From IMG/VR virus record IMGVR_UViG_3300034004_000012, positions 1 to 28,534 of that record: 28,534 nt of DNA; one strand, 5' to 3'. The notes below the pieces were generated by a model that was given only the letters and a program-made list of their open reading frames with translations, had not been told where the DNA came from and ran no database searches. The DNA is from a virus. Of the stretch, positions 20,760 through 28,428 are shown piece by piece. The translations under genes and the position numbers were made by a program. How positions within the stretch are numbered: the stretch's first letter is position 1; every line of letters starts with the position of its first letter.

Positions 20760-23700
20760 TGGCGAAGGCGCTCAAGATCGCGGGGATGATCGTCGTCGGC
20801 GGCGCGCTGATCGTCGCGACGGCGGGCGTCGGGGCTGGCCTGCTCGCTGGGGCGAGCCTTGCTGGTGCGATCGGAGCGGTGACCAGCGGCGCTCTCGTAG
20901 CCGGCCTCGGGCTGGGAACGCTGCTCACCATCGGGGCAGGGCTCTCGCTCGGAGCTTCGTTGCTGGCCCCGAAGCCGAAAGCGCCGCAGGTCAGCAGCTC
21001 GACCACTGACCGGCTGACCGCGTCCATCGTGCTGCGCGCGCCGCGCACCTTCGTGTTCGGCCGGACCGCCATGGCGACCGATATCCGCGATCAGGAGCTG
21101 TCAAGCGACAACGTGTTCCTCCACCGGTGGATCGTGGTCGCGAGCCACAAGGTGGCCGCGATCGAGGAGCTGTGGCTCGACGACAAACAGGCCTGGACGC
21201 TGGCCAGTGGCGTGACGTCGGCGTTCGCCGGCTATCTGACGGTCACGCCGGTCGCGGAGGGCAACGCCGGCAATGCGATCCACACTGGCGCGCGCATGGG
21301 GTCGTCGCGGCGCTACACCGGGTGCGCGTATCTCTACCTGAAGTTTCGGCTGACCGGCCTCGACAAGAAGGCGAGCAGCCCCTTTGCCTCATCAGTCCCG
21401 AGCCGCACGACGATCGTCGGCAAGGGTGCGGCGGTCTATGACCCGCGGCTCGACAGCACCGCTGGCGGCTCCGGAACCCAGCGTGCGAACAATCAGGCGA
21501 CGTGGGCGTGGAACGACAGCGCGTCCCGTAATCCAGCGCTCCAGATGCTGACCTACCTGCTCGGGTGGCGCATCAACGGCAAGCTTGCGGTCGGCAAGGG
21601 CATTCCGGCGGCGCGGATTGACCTCGCCAGCTTCATCGCCGGGGCCAATCTGTGCGACGAGAGCGTGGCCCGGGCGGCCGGCGGCACGGAGCCGCGGTAT
21701 CGCGCCGACGGCATCTTCTCGGAAGCGGACGATCTGTCGGTGGTGCTCGACAGCTTCAAAGCGTCGATGAATGCTCTGCTCGACGACGTGGACGGCAAGA
21801 TCCGGGTCACGGTGCTGGCCAACGACCTCGCCGCGCCGATCGGGAGCCTGACCACCGACGACGTGCTCGGCGACTTCACGTGGACGCAGACGCCGCCCCT
21901 GTCGGACAGCTTCAACATCGTGCGGGGCGGATATACCGACCCGAGCACCACATCGCTCTACCAGCTCGTCGACTACCCCGAGGTGGTGATCCCCTCGCCC
22001 GACGGGATCGAGCGCGTCTCGACGGTTAACCTGCCGCTGGTGCAGTCCCCGTCCCAAGCTCAGCGGTTGGCGAAGATGCGGCTGCAGCGCGCGCTCTATG
22101 GCGGCACATTTCAGGCGGTCTTCTCGTCGCGCGCCTGGCTGTTCCAGAAGGGCGACGTGATCCGGCTGACGTTCACGCCGATGGGCTGGGCCGACAAGCT
22201 GTTCCGCATCGCTGATCTGACGGTTCAGATCGACGGCACCGTCCCGATGATGCTGCGCGAGGAAAACGTCGCAATCTACGCTTGGGACGCGAGCGATGCT
22301 GCCGCAGTCGCCGGGGCATTGCCCACGACCTATGATCCGACCCTGTTGCCGATCGTTCAAGGCATCGCCGAAGCGAACGCCACCGGGGTAGCAGCCCAGA
22401 TCGCGGCCAATGCGGCACAAGCCATGGCAGACGCGGCTGCCGCCAATGCCGCAGCCGCCCTGAACGAGATCGACATCATCCAATCCGACGGCTGGCTGTC
22501 GGCGGGCGAAAAGCCTGACATCATCCGTCAGTGGAACGACATCGCAGCCGAGCGTGTGCCGATCCGCGACCAGGCTCTGGCGCTGGGCCTCACGCTTGCC
22601 CCGAGCGGCGTGCCTGTCGACTCTTTCCTCTACGCCTACGACCTGCTTTCGATCTACCTCAGCGGCCTGACCCCTGCGTTCACGAACACCGCCGTGGACA
22701 CCGCGATCGTGCCGGCGACGTTCAACGCCAAGTTCTCCGATTATTATGCGGCACGAACCCGCCTGCTGAACGCAATGGCAGCGCGCGCTGCGCAGACGGC
22801 CGCTTGGGACCAGGTCAGCGGCGCGGGCAAGGATGCGTTGGTTAGCCAGGCGGCAGCCGCCGACGCGAATGCCGCGAGCGCCCTGTCCAAGCTTGGCGTC
22901 ATCGCTTCCGACACCGTCCTGTCGGCCGGCGAGAAGCCCGAGATCATCCGCGAGGTGCAGGTGATCGTGGCCGAGCAGCCGGTGATCTACAACAAGGCGT
23001 CCGCACTGGGGCTGTCCACTGCCGGCGGCTCTGCAGCCGACGTATTCTCCGTCGCCTATGGCGCGCTGACCACCTACCTCAACGGCCTGACGCCCGCCTA
23101 CACCAGCACGACCACCGACACGACGATCGTTCCCACCACCTTCCGCTCCAAGTTCGGTGACTATTATGCGGCGCGCACGGCGCTGATCAACGCGATGGCC
23201 GAGCGGGCCGGTCAGACGGCGCTGTGGGATGAGGTGACCGGAGCCGGGAAGACGGCGCTGATCGCGCAGGCAGCGACGGCTGACACGAATGCCGCAAGCG
23301 CGCTGAGCAAGCTGAACATCGTTGCTGCAGACAATTACCTTTCCGCAGGCGAGAAGGGCGACGTGGTTCGCGAGGTGACGGTGATCACCGCCGAGCGCCC
23401 GATAATCTACGCCAAGGCAGTCGCGCTGGGGGTGCCATCGGGCGGCGGGTCAGTGGCCGACAATTACAGTGTCGCCGCCGACGCCCTGACCTCATACCTC
23501 AATGGCCTCACACCTGCGTACACCAGCCTGACCACGGACACGGTGATCGTCCCCGCGACCTTCCGGAGCAAGTTCGCGGATTATTACGGCGCCCGCACCG
23601 CGCTGATCAACGCTATGGCCGAGAAGGCCGCCACGACCGCCAACAACTCCGGCATCGTCAACGATGACGGCAAGAAGGCGGCGGATTTCGCGGGCACCAC

Positions 23701-24628
23701 GATCAACTTCGCCGCGCAGGGCACCACCACCGGCTACACGCGCCAAGGGAACACGGTCACGCGCGTCGCACCGGGCACGACGGGTGCGTGGAACGGCTCG
23801 TACTTCTCCCGGGAGTCGTTCCGCGACACGGCGTTTTTCTCCGGCCGGATCGAGACACAGCAGACGACGATCGGCATCGCGACAGCACCGGGAACTGCGG
23901 CCGCGCCCGATACGGCCGACCACAATTACCGGCTGAGCTGCCGCGCTCACTGGGGTGTCGACGGCAACTGGTATGTGGGCTTCGGCGCAACGTGGATCAG
24001 CCAGGGCACCGCGAAGAACGGCGTCACCTTCTCGGCCGCAACACAATGGTCAGGCGGGTACGACGGGACGGCCTATTACGTCTTTGCCGACAACATTCTG
24101 ATGCAGCAGGCCACTGCGACGGCCGGCCTGACGCACCAGGCGATGATCGCGCTGGGGGCCAACGGGTCGAAGGTCACGAACTTCCAGTTCGAGGCATGGA
24201 CCATCCGCCCTGCCCCCACGACCTCCCCGCCGATCATGGCCGCCAACCTCGGGTACAAGTTCAACGGCGCGATCAGCTACACCGCGGCAGCAGGTGCGCC
24301 GGCGACCGCGACGATCTCCGTCGGCGCTGGCTCTCTGATCATGGGGTCGAGCAGCGCCGCCTACAGCCCGATGACCGCGAGCGTGACGGGGACCGCCGGC
24401 ACGACCGTCGACCACCATCTCTACGTGCAGGAGAGTGGTGCTTTTCCAACGTGGGGCGGTTCGAAGACGCTGCTCGCCACGACGATCGGCGGCAACATCT
24501 ATGCCGACGACCGGAACGTCTGGATCGGCCTGGTGACGATCGCCTTCCCCTCAGCAGGGACTGGCGGCGGCAGCGGCAGCGGCGGTGGCGGCGGCGGCGC
24601 TGGCGGCAGCGGCGGGCTGCCGTTCTGA
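20759..24628 (+). CDS. Tail tip / host-specificity protein with triplicated domain
   Basis: The protein is 1289 residues from the ATG overlapping the previous stop. Residues 5-72 are glycine-rich and hydrophobic (IVVGGALIVATAGVGAGLLAG and following), as in other tip proteins that contact membranes. Residues about 75-540 form the hub-like core (STTDRLTASIVLRAPRTFVFGRTAM; DSFNIVRGGYTDPS; LFQKGDVIRLTFTPMGWADKLFRI). Residues 563-960 hold three tandem ~140-residue repeats, and the rest is beta-rich, ending in a Gly/Ser-rich tail. It would assemble as a trimer at the tail end and contact the receptor. Position corresponds to lambda J / GTA gp15. Exact receptor is unknown. Confidence 0.85.
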   Translation: MAKALKIAGMIVVGGALIVATAGVGAGLLAGASLAGAIGAVTSGALVAGLGLGTLLTIGAGLSLGASLLAPKPKAPQVSSSTTDRLTASIVLRAPRTFVFGRTAMATDIRDQELSSDNVFLHRWIVVASHKVAAIEELWLDDKQAWTLASGVTSAFAGYLTVTPVAEGNAGNAIHTGARMGSSRRYTGCAYLYLKFRLTGLDKKASSPFASSVPSRTTIVGKGAAVYDPRLDSTAGGSGTQRANNQATWAWNDSASRNPALQMLTYLLGWRINGKLAVGKGIPAARIDLASFIAGANLCDESVARAAGGTEPRYRADGIFSEADDLSVVLDSFKASMNALLDDVDGKIRVTVLANDLAAPIGSLTTDDVLGDFTWTQTPPLSDSFNIVRGGYTDPSTTSLYQLVDYPEVVIPSPDGIERVSTVNLPLVQSPSQAQRLAKMRLQRALYGGTFQAVFSSRAWLFQKGDVIRLTFTPMGWADKLFRIADLTVQIDGTVPMMLREENVAIYAWDASDAAAVAGALPTTYDPTLLPIVQGIAEANATGVAAQIAANAAQAMADAAAANAAAALNEIDIIQSDGWLSAGEKPDIIRQWNDIAAERVPIRDQALALGLTLAPSGVPVDSFLYAYDLLSIYLSGLTPAFTNTAVDTAIVPATFNAKFSDYYAARTRLLNAMAARAAQTAAWDQVSGAGKDALVSQAAAADANAASALSKLGVIASDTVLSAGEKPEIIREVQVIVAEQPVIYNKASALGLSTAGGSAADVFSVAYGALTTYLNGLTPAYTSTTTDTTIVPTTFRSKFGDYYAARTALINAMAERAGQTALWDEVTGAGKTALIAQAATADTNAASALSKLNIVAADNYLSAGEKGDVVREVTVITAERPIIYAKAVALGVPSGGGSVADNYSVAADALTSYLNGLTPAYTSLTTDTVIVPATFRSKFADYYGARTALINAMAEKAATTANNSGIVNDDGKKAADFAGTTINFAAQGTTTGYTRQGNTVTRVAPGTTGAWNGSYFSRESFRDTAFFSGRIETQQTTIGIATAPGTAAAPDTADHNYRLSCRAHWGVDGNWYVGFGATWISQGTAKNGVTFSAATQWSGGYDGTAYYVFADNILMQQATATAGLTHQAMIALGANGSKVTNFQFEAWTIRPAPTTSPPIMAANLGYKFNGAISYTAAAGAPATATISVGAGSLIMGSSSAAYSPMTASVTGTAGTTVDHHLYVQESGAFPTWGGSKTLLATTIGGNIYADDRNVWIGLVTIAFPSAGTGGGSGSGGGGGGAGGSGGLPF
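22445..23640 (+). repeat. Three tandem ~420-bp repeats in the tip gene
   Basis: Repeat units begin at about 22445, 22868 and 23288 (spacings 423 and 420 bp). Each encodes N-A-A-x-A-L, a short hydrophobic turn, LSAGEK, a helix with I(I/V)RE-type pattern, YLNGLTPAYT-like and DYYAARTALINAMA-like motifs. Units two and three are most alike; the third leads into a different end. Such LSAGEK-type repeats occur in phage tip proteins and probably extend the fibre. DNA similarity makes the region prone to recombination or to assembly collapse. Confidence 0.85.
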
Positions 24629-24643
24629 TGAGGAGATCAAGGC

Positions 24644-25105
24644 GTGGGCTATAAGCTACTGGACCCGCAGCCGGGACCGCGCGCGGTCGAGCTCGACTAT
24701 GATCAGCGCGGCCCGGGGCTGTATCCCGGCGAGACGGCGCTGGACCTCGGCAGCCGGCTCTATGTCGCGGTGTCGGTCGAGCCGACGTGGCTCGACAACG
24801 GCGCGGGCGTCGACCTGTGGGGCAATGTGCGCTGGATCGAGAAGAGCGGCGCGACGCACCTCACCGCCGCCGAGCAGCACGTCGAGACCAACATCAGGCA
24901 CAGTGCCCCGGCCGAGTTCCTGAAGGTGCACCCGCTGGAGGTCGTGATGCGGGAGACGCTGCTGCTGCTGATCGGCGAGACGGTCGAGGAACCGGCGGTC
25001 ATGTGGTCGGACGAGGTGCGCGCGCAGGCCAGCATCCGCACGGCTGTGGAATCTGTAAGGCAGGCGAAGGCTCCCGATGCGGCCGCGCTGCTGGGGCTCG
25101 CCTGA
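24644..25105 (+). CDS. Tail-associated protein, unknown function
   Basis: The protein is 153 residues from GTG, with GGAG about 8 nt upstream. It is mixed beta then helical (YKLLDPQPGPRAVELDYDQRGPGLYPGE; AEFLKVHPLEVVMRETLLLLIGETVEEPAVMWSDEVRAQASIRTAVESVRQAK). No domain recognised. It follows the tip protein directly and overlaps the next gene by TGATG, so it may be a small tip or fibre-assembly component. Confidence 0.65.
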   Translation: MGYKLLDPQPGPRAVELDYDQRGPGLYPGETALDLGSRLYVAVSVEPTWLDNGAGVDLWGNVRWIEKSGATHLTAAEQHVETNIRHSAPAEFLKVHPLEVVMRETLLLLIGETVEEPAVMWSDEVRAQASIRTAVESVRQAKAPDAAALLGLA

Positions 25106-25464
25106 TGCCAGCGGCAGCCCTGCCCGACCCCATCAAGGCAGGCACGGTATTGGCCACGCTCGACCCCGGCCAAGCCGCGCTGTTCACCGCGATTTTCGTG
25201 GCGGTCCTCATGAGCGCGATGGCTTTTGCGTTGGCCGTCGCGCTCATCCGGGCGCAGTCCTCAGCGTCAGCGATGGCAGAGCGGTTTCAATCTGCCGCTT
25301 CCACAATGGCCGAACGGTTCCAGTCGGCGGCGTCCAAGCTGGCTGAAGCGACCACGACCCAGGACACGCAGCACGCGGTCCAGCTGGCGCTACTGCAACA
25401 GGGACAGTCAGACCTTAGGCAGCTTCTCGGGGAGGCCCTGGCTATCTTGCGGGCGCGGCAATGA
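25105..25464 (+). CDS. Single-pass membrane protein with repeated coiled coil (lysis candidate)
   Basis: The protein is 119 residues from the ATG overlapping the previous stop. A membrane helix at about 24-50 (ALFTAIFVAVLMSAMAFALAVALIRA) is followed by two copies of an 11-residue unit around MAERFQSAAS and a long helical Gln-rich tail. The architecture of membrane helix plus coiled coil resembles inner-membrane spanins or holin-associated proteins, but no specific motif proves it. Coupled by ATGA to the next gene, at the front of the lysis region. Confidence 0.6.
   Translation: MPAAALPDPIKAGTVLATLDPGQAALFTAIFVAVLMSAMAFALAVALIRAQSSASAMAERFQSAASTMAERFQSAASKLAEATTTQDTQHAVQLALLQQGQSDLRQLLGEALAILRARQ
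25270..25335 (+). repeat. Two tandem 33-bp imperfect repeats
   Basis: Units 25270-25302 and 25303-25335 encode AMAERFQSAAS and TMAERFQSAAS. DNA differs at many third positions while the peptides are nearly identical, so the repeat is maintained at protein level, probably as coiled-coil units. Confidence 0.65.
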
Positions 25465-25667
25465 AGTGTCGCCTGTTCGCCCCCATCGCGGCCATCCTTC
25501 GGGCGGTTCACGCCCCCGGTACGCTGCCTCCGATGCCCTGTGAAATGAAGAGGGCGCTGGCCAGCATAGAGCACCTCGATCGTGTCGCTGACGAAAAGAT
25601 CGCGCGGGTAAAGGCTCGTAATCGGGAGATGGGCCTCGTGGTCGATGATCTGGTGTCGCACCGATGA
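25461..25667 (+). CDS. Small basic protein, unknown function
   Basis: The protein is 68 residues, coupled by ATGA to both the previous and following genes. The N-terminus (MKCRLFAPIAAILRAVHAPG) is moderately hydrophobic with an early Cys; the rest is charged helix (MKRALASIEHLDRVADEKIARVKARNREMG). No clear lipobox, so it is not an obvious outer-membrane spanin. Its tight coupling in the lysis region makes a real gene likely. Confidence 0.5.
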   Translation: MKCRLFAPIAAILRAVHAPGTLPPMPCEMKRALASIEHLDRVADEKIARVKARNREMGLVVDDLVSHR

Positions 25668-26116
25668 CGGCGGCGCTCATCTGGCTGTTCGGTGCTGCGG
25701 CGTGGGGTTCGCTGTGCAACTTCCCGGCGTGGTCAATCTTGCTGGTCGAGCGGCTGCGGGTCTCGACGGAGCCGCTTTACCGCGACCGCTTTGCGCTCGG
25801 CCGGCTCGGCATGGTGCTGATCTCCTTCGGCATCGGCATCGGCTCATGGCAGCGCGGTGCCAGCCTCATGGAGAAGCCTAACGAGCAGATCGGCCTGCTG
25901 CTGTCGTTTTTCGGGTGGCTTCCGCATCCCCTGCCGGAGTGGTCGCCGTTCCTCTGGTCCGGTTCGCTCACCTTGGCGGAAGGCATTTTCGTCTGGATCG
26001 CCGGGCTGAACGCCAAGGCCATCGGTCGGAAGCCGATTGCCTGTCGCATCTATGTTGCTGGGCTGGCCGCGTGGACCGTTGCGGTGCCGGTGTTCTTCGG
26101 CCGGCTGGGCCTGTGA
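25664..26116 (+). CDS. Multi-pass membrane protein, candidate holin
   Basis: The protein is 150 residues with about four hydrophobic segments (2-28, 43-62, 95-115, 126-145), such as ALIWLFGAAAWGSLCNF and IYVAGLAAWTVAVPVFF. It sits in the lysis region just before the lysozyme. Since the lysozyme has no signal sequence, some membrane pore must release it, and this is one of the candidates. No named family recognised; it could also be a membrane-acting accessory protein. Confidence 0.6.
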   Translation: MTAALIWLFGAAAWGSLCNFPAWSILLVERLRVSTEPLYRDRFALGRLGMVLISFGIGIGSWQRGASLMEKPNEQIGLLLSFFGWLPHPLPEWSPFLWSGSLTLAEGIFVWIAGLNAKAIGRKPIACRIYVAGLAAWTVAVPVFFGRLGL

Positions 26117-26156
26117 CGGGCGCCGCGGCGCTGACCTGACCGGTCGTTCCGGTAGC

Positions 26157-26192
26157 TGACGGCGGTAACCGCGCGCGCCGCTGCCGCGCAAC
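26157..26192 (+). promoter_or_regulatory. Late-unit element copy 8 (before lysozyme)
   Basis: A perfect TGACGGCGGTAAC with CGCAAC 17 nt after GGTAAC. It begins 56 nt before the lysozyme ATG, which has a good GGAG site. If transcription starts about 44 nt after the element begins, the leader would be only about 12 nt and would start at that GGAG. Confidence 0.6.
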
Positions 26193-26212
26193 CTCACATC
26201 GGAGAACTGATC

Positions 26213-26692
26213 ATGACGCACCGGGTAGGCCCGCGCGCGATTGCGCTGATGCACGCATTCGAGGGCTGCAGGTTGAAGGCATACCGCTGCCCGGCTGGCA
26301 TATGGACCATCGGGTGGGGAGACACCGGCCCGCACGTGCATGCCGGCCTCGCATGGACGCAGGAGCAGGCCGATGCGGCGTTTGCTGCACGGCTGGAGCG
26401 TGAGTTCGTGCCCGGGGTCGCCAAGGCAATAGGTGACGCGCCGACCACGCCCGCGCAGTTCGGCGCGATGGTGGCGCTGGCGTACAACGTTGGCGTGAAG
26501 GCGTTCACCGGCTCCTCGGCTGCCCGCGAACATCGGGCGGGCAACCACGCGGCAGCCGAAGCGGCGTTCCACCGCTGGAACAAGGCGGGCGGCAGGGTGC
26601 TCACCGGGCTGGTGCGGCGGCGCGCGGCAGAGGCAGCACTGTACCGCGGCGACTTCGCGGCTGTGACCAAGCTGACCGGTGGCAAGGCGTGA
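26213..26692 (+). CDS. Endolysin, GH24 lysozyme with E-C-T active site
   Basis: The protein is 159 residues, typical for phage GH24 lysozymes. FEGCRLKAYRCPAGIWTIGWG gives Glu17, Cys26 and Thr32, spaced as Glu-8-Cys-5-Thr, matching the known E-(D/C)-T triad; here Cys replaces the Asp of T4 lysozyme, as in P1 Lyz. The later helix FGAMVALAYNVGVKAF is also characteristic. It cuts the glycan chain of peptidoglycan. No signal peptide or SAR anchor is visible, so export should need a holin. Expressed from element copy 8 and coupled to the next gene by GTGA. Confidence 0.93.
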   Translation: MTHRVGPRAIALMHAFEGCRLKAYRCPAGIWTIGWGDTGPHVHAGLAWTQEQADAAFAARLEREFVPGVAKAIGDAPTTPAQFGAMVALAYNVGVKAFTGSSAAREHRAGNHAAAEAAFHRWNKAGGRVLTGLVRRRAAEAALYRGDFAAVTKLTGGKA

Positions 26693-26985
26693 CCAAGACG
26701 CACATCCAGTTCGCCGGCCTGATCGTGCTGTCTATGCTTGCGGGCGGTCTGCTGCTGCTGATCGGCTACACCTTCTCCGGCGCGATCGAGAAGGCCACGC
26801 CCGACGGCAAGGTGCCGATCGCCGACGCGGGGCTGTTCACGGCCTACCTACTCTCCTTCCAGCAGACGGTCGGCGCGATCCGCTCGATCTGGGAAAGCCA
26901 GGAGCGAACCGCGCTGGCGGAGGGTCTGTCGAACAGCACGCCCACTCAAAGACCAAACCCGCCGACCGAGGAGCAACCCGCATGA
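26689..26985 (+). CDS. Small membrane protein, holin or spanin candidate
   Basis: The protein is 98 residues from GTG overlapping the lysozyme stop. Residues 6-30 (IQFAGLIVLSMLAGGLLLLIGYTFSGA) are a membrane helix; residues about 46-68 (AGLFTAYLLSFQQTVGAIRSIW) are a weaker hydrophobic or amphipathic helix; the end is Pro/Gln-rich. Coupling to the lysozyme and small size suit a holin, though families cannot be named. It overlaps the next gene by ATGA. Confidence 0.65.
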   Translation: MTKTHIQFAGLIVLSMLAGGLLLLIGYTFSGAIEKATPDGKVPIADAGLFTAYLLSFQQTVGAIRSIWESQERTALAEGLSNSTPTQRPNPPTEEQPA

Positions 26986-27128
26986 AGACCAACCTGAAGA
27001 AGCTCGCCATCGATGTCGCAAAAGTGGCCGGCCCGGTGCTTCTGACCGCGCTGGTCACGAAACAGAGCATCAAGAAAATCGCGATCGCCGCAGCCAAAGA
27101 TGAGCTGGCGAAGCGGATTGGGCGCTAA
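26982..27128 (+). CDS. 48-residue amphipathic/membrane peptide in lysis operon
   Basis: The peptide is 48 residues from the ATG that overlaps the previous stop. It has a basic start (MKTNLKKLAIDVAKVAG), a hydrophobic VLLTALV core and a basic end (IKKIAIAAAKDELAKRIGR). The composition is that of a membrane-active or membrane-bound peptide. A lysis helper or holin regulator is possible. It ends the coupled lysis block. No terminator is evident directly after it; 27129-27271 holds no gene I can support. Confidence 0.5.
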   Translation: MKTNLKKLAIDVAKVAGPVLLTALVTKQSIKKIAIAAAKDELAKRIGR

Positions 27129-27271
27129 GGCTCGGAGTACGGCTTCGCAGTATGTGGCGGCCCGGCATATAGCAAAATCGGGCGCTCACACCATATGCGT
27201 CACATCGCACCTCGTTCCTGAGCAAGTGCGACTGAGAGCAGTATGCTCCCGCTCGAAGCGAGGAGCAGACG

Positions 27272-27487
27272 ATGGCTTTCATGACCGAAGCGCAATATTT
27301 TGCGGGGCGTGCCGTCACTTCTCGGGCGTCAGCCCACGCTGCGATCGACCGATCGGTTGCCCTCGCGCACAACCGGCTTGCGTTGGCATACGACCTGCTA
27401 GCTCAGGAGCGGGCTGGTGGGGCGGACGGAGCTGAGCTCACCTGCATGGATACTGCTACAGTGGCGCTGCCACGCCGCTCCGCATGA
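27272..27487 (+). CDS. Small protein, unknown function
   Basis: The protein is 71 residues, preceded by GAGGAG with normal spacing. It is helical in the middle (ASAHAAIDRSVALAHNRLALAYDLLAQERA) and shows no motif I recognise. It is coupled by ATGA to the HTH-like gene that follows. The pair lies beyond the lysis genes, where phages often carry late-added or conversion genes; it may also lie outside the phage. Confidence 0.5.
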   Translation: MAFMTEAQYFAGRAVTSRASAHAAIDRSVALAHNRLALAYDLLAQERAGGADGAELTCMDTATVALPRRSA

Positions 27488-27654
27488 GTGGCCACCGCCG
27501 CTGGACCAACACCGACCTGGTTGACCTTCGCCGGCGGCTCGGAGATTGCGCAACCACTGCCGAGATCGCCATCGCTACGGATCGGACGCTTGAGACGGTA
27601 TTAGCGATGATGAGGCGCTTGCGTCTTCGCGAGGTCGAACCAAGGAAGGCTTGA
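27484..27654 (+). CDS. 56-residue SANT/Myb-like helix-turn-helix protein
   Basis: ATG at 27484 overlaps the previous stop. The peptide starts MSGHRRWTNTDLVDLRRRLGD, continues TTAEIAIATDRTLETVLAMMRRLRL, and ends EVEPRKA. The Trp, the acidic/Leu helix, the AEIA turn and the final RLRL helix fit the short SANT/GcrA-like helix-turn-helix proteins common in alphaproteobacteria and their phages. It could bind DNA as a regulator. It is too short to be found by typical gene-length cut-offs. Confidence 0.6.
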   Translation: MSGHRRWTNTDLVDLRRRLGDCATTAEIAIATDRTLETVLAMMRRLRLREVEPRKA

Positions 27655-27730
27655 TCTGAGAGGTCGGCTGCAGCCCTCGAGATCATCAGACTCGCTGGCG
27701 CAGCACATAACGGCAAGCCGTCCGTCGAAG

Positions 27731-27910
27731 TCACGACCTCGGCGTAAGCGCGGCCCTAAGCTGTCGCTTGATGGTCTCGCCTTGCAGATGCGACTCGACG
27801 GCATCGAACCGCTCATCGCGCAACGCCTGACGAATGTCGGCAACGGTCCGGCAGCTGCCTCCGCGCGCCAACTCGAATGCTCGTTCGATCGTTGAGCGTC
27901 CGTCCGCCAT
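27731..27910 (-). CDS. Small conserved-looking alphaproteobacterial protein
   Basis: The product is 59 residues from ATG 27910; the frame runs further upstream to a TTG at 28006, which would give 91 residues. The pattern STIERAFELARGGSCRTVADIRQALRDERFDAVESHLQGETIKRQLRAAL is one I recognise from small proteins of unknown function common in sphingomonads: it has a helical region, a Cys-containing turn and a GxxIKRQLRA end. The ribosome site is weak. It is convergent with the HTH-like gene. Confidence 0.6.
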   Translation of the reverse strand: MADGRSTIERAFELARGGSCRTVADIRQALRDERFDAVESHLQGETIKRQLRAALTPRS

Positions 27911-28109
27911 GCTGCTGCGGTAGGGCGCTGCTCGCGTTGAGGCAAGCTGGTGAAGGAGCTGCTCGTTCGGGAGCCGAGATGAAGATCTGGAGGTGTCGGT
28001 AAGCACCCATAGCTTGTGGCGGCGGGCATCGCCGCTCGATCTGAAACCAGACCGCCACGTGATTTAAGTTAGCTCGGGAACGGACGCTCCTCGGCGTGGT
28101 TAGGGTTTG

Positions 28110-28343
28110 ATGCCCACTTATCGCATCACCATCGTCAATGAACATTTCTCCGAGTCAGGAGATCAGGAAGCAGCCGATAACGTCGAGGCGTGGAAGAAGG
28201 CCATCGCCAGCGCCGTAACGATTGCAGCGGACCAGGTCTCGCACGGCAATCCCTTCTTCGGCGCCGAGGTAACTCTCGCAAAGGGCAAAGACCAGATCGG
28301 TCGGTATGTCGTCGCGGTGGGCGCTACGCCGCTGAAGGACTAA
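28110..28343 (+). CDS. Small alpha/beta protein, unknown function
   Basis: The protein is 77 residues from ATG 28110 (a TTG directly before it is in frame). Order: strand (TYRITIVNEHF), acidic turn, helix (NVEAWKKAIASAVTIAADQVS), strand (FFGAEVTLAKG), strand (IGRYVVAVGATPL). It resembles small alphaproteobacterial domains of the DUF6894 kind, though I am not sure of the family. It is followed by a GC-rich hairpin at about 28354-28369. Confidence 0.55.
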   Translation: MPTYRITIVNEHFSESGDQEAADNVEAWKKAIASAVTIAADQVSHGNPFFGAEVTLAKGKDQIGRYVVAVGATPLKD

Positions 28344-28353
28344 GCTCCTTTAC

Positions 28354-28369
28354 CGCCCGGTGTCGGGCG
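28354..28369. other. Short GC hairpin between convergent genes
   Basis: CGCCCG and CGGGCG face each other across GTGT. It lies between two convergent coding regions, where a shared terminator would be expected, but there is no T-run, so termination is uncertain. Confidence 0.3.
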
Positions 28370-28428
28370 CGGTCTGTCCGTCGCCCCCTGCATCCGTCAT
28401 CAAGGGGCGTCGGCGATTGAGACGGGTT

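Noticed and set aside
21392-22483. Reverse-strand open frame of 363 codons opposite the tip gene
   Set aside because: Same reason: mirrored codon bias of the tip protein gene, no recognisable protein features.
22445-23640. Tandem repeats as a CRISPR array
   Set aside because: Units are ~420 bp, coding and divergent, without short repeat-spacer pattern.
25665-25680. TGACGGCGGC at the start of the membrane gene as a ninth element copy
   Set aside because: It lacks the GGTAAC part, lies inside the coding region, and has no gene start at the expected distance.
27129-27271. Possible attachment site or tRNA end after the lysis block
   Set aside because: No tRNA-like arm, no matching repeat elsewhere in the window and no integrase nearby; nothing supports a phage boundary here.
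27601-28029. Reverse-strand open frame of 142 codons
   Set aside because: It overlaps the HTH-like gene and a better-looking reverse gene in another frame; composition is Ser/Arg/Pro-rich with no pattern.
28214-28225. CCGTAACGATTGC resembling the region after element copy 6
   Set aside because: Short chance match inside a coding region; the TGACGG part is missing.
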